The position numbers were made by a program, and so were the translations under genes. A model generated the notes under the pieces. The model worked only from the letters and a program-made list of their open reading frames with translations. It did no database searches and was not told where the DNA came from. Of a stretch of DNA of 64,000 nt, positions 1-7,916 are shown piece by piece (the stretch's first letter is position 1; every line of letters starts with the position of its first letter). Source of the stretch: Armatimonadota bacterium (lineage in GTDB: Bacteria > Sysuimicrobiota > Sysuimicrobiia > Sysuimicrobiales > Sysuimicrobiaceae); NCBI GenBank assembly GCA_025060455.1, contig JANXBY010000057.1, forward strand, positions 1-64,000, written 5' to 3'.

Positions 1-290
1 AACATGAGGGCGAACCCGAAGGCCCAGTAGCTGAGGGCGGCGATGCTGAAGTCCATGTAGCTCTTGGTGAGGTAGTTGACGGTGTTCTTAGACCGGATGA
101 GCCCCGCGCCCAGGAGCGCGAACCCCGCCTGCATGAAGAACACCAGGAAGGCCGCCACCAGGGTCCACGTGAAGTTCACGGGCGTGTTGGGATCCGCCTT
201 CAGGGTGGCGGTGCCCATGGGATCCGCGGCCCACGCGGGCACCGTGGACAGCAGGAGCGCGACCACGGCCAGGGTCAATCGTCTGCGCAT
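1..290 (-). CDS. amt: Ammonium transporter (Amt), N-terminal part, truncated by the window edge
   Basis: Minus-strand translation from ATG at 290: MRRRLTLAVVALLLSTVPAWAADPMGTATLKADPNTPVNFTWTLVAAFLVFFMQAGFALLGAGLIRSKNTVNYLTKSYMDFSIAALSYWAFGFALMF; matches the Amt N-terminal pattern. Confidence 0.9.
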   Translation of the reverse strand, partial: MRRRLTLAVVALLLSTVPAWAADPMGTATLKADPNTPVNFTWTLVAAFLVFFMQAGFALLGAGLIRSKNTVNYLTKSYMDFSIAALSYWAFGFALM

Positions 291-300
291 CGATCCCCTC

Positions 301-400
301 CAAAAAAGGCATAGGACGCCCGGTGGGCGTCCTGGCCCGAAGTGCCTTAGAGAAAACGAGAGGGCCGGGACGTCCGCGTTCCGGGCGTCCTGGCCCTGCC
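301..400 (-). promoter_or_regulatory. amt 5' leader with a transcription attenuator (9-bp stem plus U6) and two identical 14-nt GGGCCAGGACGCCC elements
   Basis: RNA-sense AGGACGCCC-ACC-GGGCGTCCT (333-313), AUGCC, then U6 (307-302); repeats at 383-396 and 325-338. Confidence 0.75.
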
Positions 401-403
401 TCT

Positions 404-432
404 CTTATAACAGCCCCCCGCGGGGTTGTCAA
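404..432 (-). promoter_or_regulatory. Sigma-70-type promoter for amt: TTGACA-17-TATAAG
   Basis: Minus-strand TTGACA (432-427), 17-nt spacer, TATAAG (409-404). Confidence 0.75.
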
Positions 433-1016
433 CGGGTTTTTTGTTTCGGCTTCGGGGACTGAGACACGATCTCCTCGTGCACCAGCACCGCCTGCGCCAC
501 CTCCCGCATGGGACGCCGCAGGTTCCGGCTGCGCCGCTGAAGGAGCCGGTACGCTTCCTCCTCCCCCAGCCCCAGGCGGCGCATGAGAACACCCTTGGCC
601 CGCTCCACCAGCTTGCGGGTTTCCAGGGCCTCGTGGGCGTCCTGCAACTCCCGCCACCGGGCCCACGCCAGCTCCACCGCGGCCAGCAGCTCTGTGCCCA
701 CCACAGGCTTCACCACGTAGCCGAACGCACCCGCGGCGGCTGCTTGCTCCAGGAGGTCGCGGTCTGCGAACGCGGTGAGGAACACCACGGGCCGCGGGGA
801 GGTCTCCCGCAGGCGGCGAGCAACCTCGATGCCGTTCGGCGGGGGCATCCGCACGTCCAGGATCACCAGATCCGGGTCGTGGGCCCGTACCAGATCCAGG
901 CACTCCTGCCCGTCCGCGGCCTCGCCCACCACGCGGTAGCCCGCGTCCTCCAGGATGGCGCGGACTCCCATGCGCACCACCGCTTCGTCCTCTGCGATCA
1001 CGATCCGCCTGCTCAC
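429..1016 (-). CDS. ANTAR-domain response regulator (REC + ANTAR), orphan
   Basis: VSRRIVIAEDEAVVRMGVRAILEDAGYRVVGEAADG...TRKLVERAKGVLMRRLGLGEEEAYRLLQRRSRNLRRPMREVAQAVL. Confidence 0.93.
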   Translation of the reverse strand: MSRRIVIAEDEAVVRMGVRAILEDAGYRVVGEAADGQECLDLVRAHDPDLVILDVRMPPPNGIEVARRLRETSPRPVVFLTAFADRDLLEQAAAAGAFGYVVKPVVGTELLAAVELAWARWRELQDAHEALETRKLVERAKGVLMRRLGLGEEEAYRLLQRRSRNLRRPMREVAQAVLVHEEIVSQSPKPKQKTR

Positions 1017-1047
1017 CGCGCGCCTCCCGGATGTCGTGTAAACGAAA

Positions 1048-1116
1048 ACGCCCCGGTGAGGGGGCGTCGTGGCCTCAAAAAACACCGACGCCGGCGGGAT
1101 CGCCGGCGTCGTGGCC
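1048..1116 (-). promoter_or_regulatory. ANTAR-gene leader: two tandem terminator-like hairpins, each overlapped by GGCCACGACGCC
   Basis: GGCCACGACGCC at 1105-1116 and 1063-1074; hairpin 1 arms 1101-1110/1087-1096 with a U6 tract; hairpin 2 arms 1061-1067/1048-1054 followed by UUUU. Confidence 0.7.
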
Positions 1117-1131
1117 TGTGCCTTCGTGGTC

Positions 1132-1160
1132 AGAGTAACGGCCCCGGCGGGCCGTGTCAA
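1132..1160 (-). promoter_or_regulatory. Sigma-70-type promoter for the ANTAR gene: TTGACA-17-TACTCT
   Basis: TTGACA (1160-1155), 17-nt spacer with dyad ACGGCCC-GCCG-GGGCCGT, TACTCT (1137-1132). Confidence 0.7.
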
Positions 1161-4100
1161 CGGGTGCTTCGGGCCCCGGAGGCCTGTGGCGCGGGAACCT
1201 GCGCGGCGGACGGCATGGCCTGCCGAGGACGGACCGCGCGGAACTGGCGGACCACGCGCTCCCACCGGCGCAGGAGGGACTGGGCCCGGTGGCTTCCGGT
1301 GGCTTCGTGGTAGCGCACCAGCAGGGCCCGCAGTTCCTCCGCCTCCTCCTCGGACAGCGACCCGGTTTCCACGGAGTCCGCGTTCACCTGGTTTTCCAAC
1401 ACACCCGCCCCGTCCAGCACGTACGCCCGGCCACCGGTCATGCCGGCACCGAAGTTCCGGCCCACCGGCCCCAGCACCACCACCACACCACCCGTCATGT
1501 ACTCGCAGCAGTGGTCCCCGGCTCCTTCCACCACCGCCACAGCCCCGCTGTTGCGCACCGCAAAGCGCTCCCCGGCCCGGCCGGCGGCGAAGAACACTCC
1601 GCCGGTGGCGCCGTACAGGACCGTGTTGCCCACGATCACGTGGCGCCAGCTCTCCCGGTGCAGGGGCGGTGGGGGTACCACCACGATCTCCCCTCCGGAC
1701 ATGCCCTTACCCACGTAGTCGTTGGCCTCCCCCACGAGGCGCAGGTGCATCCCGGGGACGCAGAACGCGCCGAAGCTCTGCCCCGCAGCACCCTCGAAGG
1801 TCAGGCGCAGGGTACCCTCCGGCAGGCCCGCCTCCCCCCACCGCTGGGCGATCTCTCCGGCCAGGGTGGCGCCCACCGTCCGGTCCCGGTTGGTGATGGG
1901 GTGGTGGCCCTCCGCGGGGACGCCGTGCTCGATGGTCTGCCGGTACTGCTCCACCAGCAGCCGGTTCAGCTTCCCTTCCACCGGTAGGGGGTCTGCAAAC
2001 CGCCCGCGGGTCTCCCCTTCCGCGAGCTGCAGGATCTCCGACAGATCCAGCCGCTCCGCCCGATACAGGCTCACGTCCTCCCGCACGCGGAGCAGATCCA
2101 CGCGGCCGATGATCTCGTCCAGGGACCGCACGCCCATCTGCGCCAGATGCCGGCGCACGTCCTCCGCCAGGGCCCGGAAGTAAGCTTCCACGCGCTCGGG
2201 CGTTCCCGGGAACTTGTCCCGGAGATCCTCCCGCTGCGTGGCGATCCCCACGGGACAGGTGTTGCTGTGGCACTGCCGAGCCATCACGCAGCCCAGGGCC
2301 ACCAGGGCCGCGGTCCCGAACCCGAACTCGTCCGCACCCAGCAGGGCGGCCAGGACCACGTCCCGGCCCACCTTGAACCCGCCGTCCACCCGCACCCGGA
2401 CCCGTCCGCGCAGCCCGTTGGCCGACAGCGCACGGCGCGTCTCGCTGAGGCCCACTTCCCAGGGCAGGCCGGCGTTCTTGATGGAGTCGAGGGGAGAGGC
2501 GCCCGTCCCGCCCTCGTGGCCGCTGATCTGCACCACGTCCGCGAACCCCTTGGCCACGCCGGAGGCGATGGTCCCCACCCCCGTGGTGGCCACCAGCTTC
2601 ACCGCCACGTGGGCGGTGGGGTGCACCTGCTTCAGGTCGTAGATGAGCTGGGCGAGGTCCTCGATGCTGTAGATGTCGTGGTGCGGGGGAGGCGAGATGA
2701 GGGTGGTTCCCGGCTGAGTCTTCCGCAGGCGCGCGATCTCCTCCGTCACCTTATGCCCCAAGAGCTGGCCGCCCTCGCCCGGCTTGCTGCCCTGGGCCAT
2801 CTTGATCTCTAGCTCCACCGCAGACCGCAGGTAGCCCGCGGTCACCCCGAACCGGCCTGACGCCACCTGCTTGATGGTGGTGTTGGGCCAGTCGCCGTTG
2901 GGCCGCACCTGGCGGCGTGCGGGGTCCTCGCCTCCTTCGCCGCTGTTGCTGCGCATGCCGAGCCGGTTCGCGGCGATGGCCAGGGTCTCGTGGGCCTCCC
3001 GGGAAAGCGCCCCGTGCGACATGGCGGAGATGACGAACCGCCGAAGGATGCTGTCCGCGGGCTCCACCTCCTCGAGGGGGACCGGCGGCCCCGCGGGCTG
3101 AATCTCCAGCAGATCGCGGAGCGCCTGCGGAGGCCTGGACCGAACCAGCTCCGCCAGCCTCGGGTATTCCGCCTGGCCGTGGAGGCTGACCCGGTGGATG
3201 GCTTTCACCACGTCGGGCTCGAACCCGTGCTGCTCGCCGCCGTGCCGGTACCGATAGAATCCTACGTCGGGCACGGTGACGGCCTTTCCCTCCATGGCGG
3301 CGCGGTAGGCCGCGTGCCGCTCGAGGACGTCCCGGGCCAGGGCCGCCAGGTCCACCCCGGGCGCGTGGTTGGGGGTGCCCGGGAAGTACCGATCCACCAG
3401 GGAGCGGTCCAACCCGATGGTCTCGAAGATCTGGGCCCCGCAGTACGCCTGCAGGGGTGCGATCCCCATCTTGGCCATGACCTTCAGCAGCCCCGCTTCC
3501 AGGGCCTTCTTTAAGTTCTCCGCACCTTGCGGGGACAGCTTCCGGGCGGTCTGCAGGGCGAGGTACGGGTAGACCCCTTCCGCGCCGTAGCCCACCAGGC
3601 ACGCCACGTGGTGGACCTCCCGCGCTTCTCCGGTCTCCACCAGCAGGGCGGTGCGCAGCCGCAGCCCCTCGCGGATGAGGTGGTGGTGGACCGCCGCGGT
3701 CGCCAGCAGCGCCGGGATCGGCGCCCGGTGGGGCGTCAGCCCGCGGTCGGTGAGCACCAAAGCGGTGCAGCCCTCCCGCACGGCCTGCGCGGCTTCGCGG
3801 CACAGCCGCTCCAACGCCTCCTGTAGCCCCTGGGGGCCTCGCGCGGCTTCGAAGGTGGCGTCCAGCCGCCTGGGCTGTAGGGGGACTTCCTCCAGCCAGT
3901 CCAGGTCCGGCAGCACGGGGCTTGCCAGCTCCACCAGGTCCGCGTGCTCGGGAGTTTCGTCCAGGAACGACCGCCGCGGGCCCAGGCGGACCTCCAGGGA
4001 CATCACCACCCGCTCCCGCAACGGGTCGATGGGCGGGTTGGTGACCTGGGCGAACCGCTGGCGGAAGAACTGGTACAGCAACCGCGGCTGGCTGGACAGG

Positions 4101-5566
4101 GCAGAGGGCGGGGTGTCGTCGCCCATGGACCCCACCGCGTCCTTGCCCTCCGCGGCCATGGCCTGCACCACGCGCTGCACGTCTTCCTTCGTGTACCCGA
4201 AGGCGAGGTGCAGCGGGGTGAGGACCCCCTCTGCGGGCGCTTCCTCGTCCTTGGGCTTGGGATCCACCCGCACCAGCCGTTCCACCCACTTGGCGTAGGG
4301 CTGGCGAGCAGCCAACCGCCGCCGGAGCTCTGGGTGGTGCAGGAGCTGGCGATCCTCCAAGTCCACCACGATCATGTGGCCGGGCCCCAGCCGGCCGCGC
4401 TCGAGCACCCGCCCGGGCGCGATGGGCAGCACGCCCACCTCGGAAGCCGCCACCACCAGCCCGTCACGGGTGACGGTGTAGCGGGCGGGCCGCAGGCCGT
4501 TGCGATCCAGGGCCATGCCCACGGTGCGGCCGTCGAAGAAGGCCAGGGCCGCAGGGCCGTCCCAGGGTTCCACCAGGCAGGCGTGATACCGGTAGAACCC
4601 GCGCACCGCGCTGTCCAGATCCCACGCACCTTCCCAGGCTTCGGGGACCAGCATGCGGACCGCGTGGGGCAGGTCGCGGCCGCTGCGCCGGACCAGCTCC
4701 AGCACGTTGTCCAGCATGGCGCTGTCGCTGCCACCTTCCTGGATCACGGGCAGCAGCTCCTGCAGCCGGTCCTCCCACAGAGCGCTACGGAGGTCGCCCT
4801 CCCGCGCCCGCATCCAGTTCACGTTGCCGAGCAGGGTGTTGATCTCGCCGTTGTGGGCCAACAGGCGGAAGGGCTGGGCCAGCTGCCAGGAGGGGTTGGT
4901 GTTGGTGCTGTACCGCTGGTGGAACACCGCGGCGCGCACCGCGAAGTCAGGGTCCTGGAGGTCCAGGTAGAAGCGCTCCAGCTGCGGGGCCGACACCAAG
5001 GCCTTGTACACCACTGTGCGGGAGGACAGGGACGGGACGTACAGGCCCAGGGAGGCGGTGCGCTTTTCGATCCTGCGCCGCACCAGGTACAGGTGCCGCT
5101 CCAGCCCTTCGGGATCCAGCGGGAGCGCGGTGGTGAGGAGGGCCTGCTGGATCCGCGGCAGGGTCCGCAGCGCGTACTCGCCCAGGGCCTTGGGCTGCAC
5201 CGGCGGGGTGCGCCAGCCCAGCAGCCTAAGGCCCGCGCGGTCAAACTCCTCCTCGCACACCGCGCGGCAGGCCTCGTACCGGTCTTTCTGGGCGGGGAGG
5301 AAGAACATGCCCACCACCAACGGCCGCTCGTCCCCGCGGTAGCCCATCTCCCGCAGGACACGGCTGAACAGCCCCTGCGGCACCTCCGTGAGGATCCCCG
5401 CCCCGTCGCCAGTCCGGCCGTCCGCGGCCTGCGCCCCCCGGTGGGCGAGATTGCGCAGAGCCATGAGGGCCGACTGCAGCACCGCGTGGGACGGAGCTGC
5501 GTCCAGCCGCGCCACGAAGCCCACCCCGCACGCGTCGCGCTCGGGAAACGCCGCCAGAGACGTCAC
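1157..5566 (-). CDS. gltB: Glutamate synthase large subunit
   Basis: 1469 aa; N-terminal CGVGFVARLD, FMN-binding domain (SPPPHHDIYSIEDLAQLIYDLK), 3Fe-4S C-x5-C-x4-C (CVMARQCHSNTC), GXGXG C-terminal domain. Confidence 0.97.
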   Translation of the reverse strand: MTSLAAFPERDACGVGFVARLDAAPSHAVLQSALMALRNLAHRGAQAADGRTGDGAGILTEVPQGLFSRVLREMGYRGDERPLVVGMFFLPAQKDRYEACRAVCEEEFDRAGLRLLGWRTPPVQPKALGEYALRTLPRIQQALLTTALPLDPEGLERHLYLVRRRIEKRTASLGLYVPSLSSRTVVYKALVSAPQLERFYLDLQDPDFAVRAAVFHQRYSTNTNPSWQLAQPFRLLAHNGEINTLLGNVNWMRAREGDLRSALWEDRLQELLPVIQEGGSDSAMLDNVLELVRRSGRDLPHAVRMLVPEAWEGAWDLDSAVRGFYRYHACLVEPWDGPAALAFFDGRTVGMALDRNGLRPARYTVTRDGLVVAASEVGVLPIAPGRVLERGRLGPGHMIVVDLEDRQLLHHPELRRRLAARQPYAKWVERLVRVDPKPKDEEAPAEGVLTPLHLAFGYTKEDVQRVVQAMAAEGKDAVGSMGDDTPPSALSSQPRLLYQFFRQRFAQVTNPPIDPLRERVVMSLEVRLGPRRSFLDETPEHADLVELASPVLPDLDWLEEVPLQPRRLDATFEAARGPQGLQEALERLCREAAQAVREGCTALVLTDRGLTPHRAPIPALLATAAVHHHLIREGLRLRTALLVETGEAREVHHVACLVGYGAEGVYPYLALQTARKLSPQGAENLKKALEAGLLKVMAKMGIAPLQAYCGAQIFETIGLDRSLVDRYFPGTPNHAPGVDLAALARDVLERHAAYRAAMEGKAVTVPDVGFYRYRHGGEQHGFEPDVVKAIHRVSLHGQAEYPRLAELVRSRPPQALRDLLEIQPAGPPVPLEEVEPADSILRRFVISAMSHGALSREAHETLAIAANRLGMRSNSGEGGEDPARRQVRPNGDWPNTTIKQVASGRFGVTAGYLRSAVELEIKMAQGSKPGEGGQLLGHKVTEEIARLRKTQPGTTLISPPPHHDIYSIEDLAQLIYDLKQVHPTAHVAVKLVATTGVGTIASGVAKGFADVVQISGHEGGTGASPLDSIKNAGLPWEVGLSETRRALSANGLRGRVRVRVDGGFKVGRDVVLAALLGADEFGFGTAALVALGCVMARQCHSNTCPVGIATQREDLRDKFPGTPERVEAYFRALAEDVRRHLAQMGVRSLDEIIGRVDLLRVREDVSLYRAERLDLSEILQLAEGETRGRFADPLPVEGKLNRLLVEQYRQTIEHGVPAEGHHPITNRDRTVGATLAGEIAQRWGEAGLPEGTLRLTFEGAAGQSFGAFCVPGMHLRLVGEANDYVGKGMSGGEIVVVPPPPLHRESWRHVIVGNTVLYGATGGVFFAAGRAGERFAVRNSGAVAVVEGAGDHCCEYMTGGVVVVLGPVGRNFGAGMTGGRAYVLDGAGVLENQVNADSVETGSLSEEEAEELRALLVRYHEATGSHRAQSLLRRWERVVRQFRAVRPRQAMPSAAQVPAPQASGARSTR

Positions 5567-5608
5567 GGTCCCGGCTCCTCCTGCCGCAGAAATCAGAAAG
5601 AATAGCCC

Positions 5609-5654
5609 AAAGCCCGAGGGGGCCTCTGCCTGAGGAACCTCCCCCTCGGGCTTT
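5609..5654 (-). terminator. Strong hairpin in the gltB leader, possible attenuator
   Basis: 14-bp perfect arms ccccctcgggcttt/aaagcccgaggggg, about 40 nt upstream of the gltB start. Confidence 0.55.
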
Positions 5655-5770
5655 TGTCCCGACGGTGTAGCGAGCCCGGAAACTCGCCTGCGCCGCTCGG
5701 TCCAGTCCGGCCGGGGTCCTGGCCGCGGAACCCTAGGCGCACTTCCTCACGAGCGATTTCGTTTGTTTGT

Positions 5771-5799
5771 TAGATAGCAGTGTGGGGTGGGGCTGTCAA
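5771..5799 (-). promoter_or_regulatory. Sigma-70-type promoter for gltB: TTGACA-17-TATCTA
   Basis: TTGACA (5799-5794), 17-nt spacer, TATCTA (5776-5771). Confidence 0.75.
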
Positions 5800-5947
5800 C
5801 GGGTCCAAGCGGAAAATGCGGGCTTTTCCGGAAACAAGCCGGCAAAGGAGCGGTCAAATATCCGGTATTTGCGAACATTGTTTGCGGGGTCGTTCGGAAT
5901 CCTCTCCCGCGGAGTCTGGTAGAATAAACCCGGCAACCGGTGGGACC

Positions 5948-6116
5948 TTCGGGGCAGGGTGAGGGGGCCGCACGGCCCCCGATTCCCGACCGGCGGTAGG
6001 CACCGGCAGGTCCGGTGCGAGCCCGCGACCCGCGCACGGTCTGCGGCGCGGTGGACTCCGGTGGCGGCGGCAAGCCCAGTCCGGGGCCGACGGTACAGTC
6101 CGGATGGGAGAAGGTC
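5948..6116 (+). ncRNA. FMN riboswitch (RFN element)
   Basis: cttcggggcagggtg...gattcccgaccggcggtag...agcccgcga...cagtccggggccgacggtacagtccggatgggagaag, directly upstream of ribD. Confidence 0.95.
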
Positions 6117-6191
6117 CGCGGCGCGGAGGTGTTGCGTGGTCCTCCGCGCGGGTTCCGGACGTGGCGTCCGGGATTTAAGCGGCTTCCAACT

Positions 6192-6218
6192 GCGCCCGGA
6201 GGTCCTGCCTCCGGGCGC
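6192..6218 (+). promoter_or_regulatory. Riboswitch expression-platform hairpin abutting the ribD start codon
   Basis: 11-bp perfect stem gcgcccggagg-tcctg-cctccgggcgc ending one base before ATG 6219; contains GGAGG. Confidence 0.7.
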
Positions 6219-7331
6219 ATGCGTTTACAGGACGCTTTCTGGATGCGGCGGGCGCTGCAGCTAGCCGCCCTGGGCCGCGGCCGCACCAGCCCCAACCCCA
6301 TGGTGGGCGCGGTAGTGGTGCGGGACGGCGTGGAAGTGGGCTGCGGCTACCACCGGGCCGCGGGCCAACCCCACGCGGAGGTGGAGGCGTTGCAGGCCGC
6401 GGGCCTTCAAGCCCGCGGTGCTACCCTGTACGTCAACCTGGAGCCCTGCCCTCACCACGGCCGCACGCCTCCATGCACCGAGGCCATCCTGGCGGCAGGG
6501 GTCCGGCGGGTGGTGGTGGCCATGGGCGATCCCGACCCCCAGGTTTGCGGCCGCGGGCTTGCCCGTCTGCGGGAAGCGGGCGTGGAGGTAGCGAGTGGCG
6601 TCCTGGAAGCGGAGGCGCGACACCTCAACCAGGCCTACGTGAAACACCGGACTGAGCACCTGCCGTGGGTCACGTGCAAGTGGGCCATGTCCGCGGATGG
6701 GCGCATCGCCACCCGGTCGGGGGCTTCCCGGTGGATCACGGGGACGCAGGCGCGGCAGTTCGCGCACCTTCTTCGGGACCAGCACGACGCGGTGATAGTA
6801 GGTTCCGGCACTGCCCTGCGGGACGACCCTGCCCTAACCTGCCGGATCCCCGGCGGCCGGGACCCGCTGCGGGTCGTGGTGGACAGCACGCTGCGGCTTC
6901 CGCCCCACGCCCGCCTTCTCCGCGAGGGGACCTCACCGGTGGTGGTGGCCACCACCCCTCGCGCGGACGCCCAACGCGTGGACCGGCTGACGCGCGCCGG
7001 GGCGGAGGTGTGGGTGTGCGAGCCCGAAGGCGGCCGCGTGTCCCTGCGGGACCTGCTGCGCAGGCTGGCCGAGCGGGGGGTCCTGAGCGTGCTGGTGGAG
7101 GGCGGTGGCGCGTTGCACGCTTCCCTGCTGGAGGCGGGGCTGGCAGACCGGGTGGTGGCGCTGGTGGCGCCGGTCCTCATAGGCGGCGTGGACTCCCCCG
7201 GGCCGGTCTCCGGGCAGGGCGTGGCGGACCTCGTAAGCGCGCTACGCCTGGAGAACGTCACGGTGCGGCGGCTCGGGGAGGACGTGTGCGTGGAAGGTGA
7301 CGTGCGCGGCCGGTTGCGGGTGGAGGCGTAG
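6219..7331 (+). CDS. ribD: Bifunctional diaminohydroxyphosphoribosylaminopyrimidine deaminase/reductase
   Basis: MRLQDAFWMRRALQLAALGRGRTSPNPMVGAVVV...HAEVEAL...EPCPHHGRTPPC. Confidence 0.95.
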   Translation: MRLQDAFWMRRALQLAALGRGRTSPNPMVGAVVVRDGVEVGCGYHRAAGQPHAEVEALQAAGLQARGATLYVNLEPCPHHGRTPPCTEAILAAGVRRVVVAMGDPDPQVCGRGLARLREAGVEVASGVLEAEARHLNQAYVKHRTEHLPWVTCKWAMSADGRIATRSGASRWITGTQARQFAHLLRDQHDAVIVGSGTALRDDPALTCRIPGGRDPLRVVVDSTLRLPPHARLLREGTSPVVVATTPRADAQRVDRLTRAGAEVWVCEPEGGRVSLRDLLRRLAERGVLSVLVEGGGALHASLLEAGLADRVVALVAPVLIGGVDSPGPVSGQGVADLVSALRLENVTVRRLGEDVCVEGDVRGRLRVEA

Positions 7332-7916
7332 TTGTTCACCGGGATTGTGGAGGAGGTCGGGCGCGTGGAATCGCGGCGGGCCAGCCGGCTGCGGGTGGCG
7401 GCCCGGCGGGTGGTGCACGGGCTGCGGCCGGGCGACAGCGTGGCTGTGGACGGCGTGTGCCTGACCGCGGTGCGGGTGGACGAGTCGGGGTTCGAGGTGG
7501 ACCTGGGGCCGGCCACCCTGCAGCGGACCACCCTCGGGCAGCGCAAGGCGGGAGACCTGGTGAACCTGGAGCGCCCGGTCCGGGCCAACGGGCGCCTGGG
7601 AGGGCATCTGGTGCAGGGGCATGTGGACGCGGTGGGGCGGGTGAAGTCCGTGCAGCCTTCCGGCCCGTCGCGGTGGCTGGAGGTCGCGGCGCCTCAGGAG
7701 GTGCTCCGCTACCTGGTGGAGCGTGGGTCGGTGGCCGTAGACGGTGTGAGCCTCACGGTGGCGGGACTGGGCCCCCGGACCTTCCGGGTGTGCCTAATTC
7801 CGCAGACCCTGCAGCGCACGACCCTGGGCCTGCGCGGCCCCGGGGACCCGGTGAACCTCGAGGTGGACGTGCTGGCAAAGTACGTGGAGCGCCTGTTGGG
7901 AGGCCTGGCACGGTGA
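7332..7916 (+). CDS. ribE: Riboflavin synthase alpha subunit
   Basis: TTG start; MFTGIVEEVGRV... with duplicated lumazine-binding domains (GDSVAVDGVCLT / GSVAVDGVSLT). Confidence 0.93.
   Translation: MFTGIVEEVGRVESRRASRLRVAARRVVHGLRPGDSVAVDGVCLTAVRVDESGFEVDLGPATLQRTTLGQRKAGDLVNLERPVRANGRLGGHLVQGHVDAVGRVKSVQPSGPSRWLEVAAPQEVLRYLVERGSVAVDGVSLTVAGLGPRTFRVCLIPQTLQRTTLGLRGPGDPVNLEVDVLAKYVERLLGGLAR

Noticed and set aside
3944-5605. 553-aa plus-strand ORF antisense to gltB
   Set aside because: High-GC shadow ORF; the opposite frame is a full conserved GltB, and the plus-strand translation has low-complexity composition.
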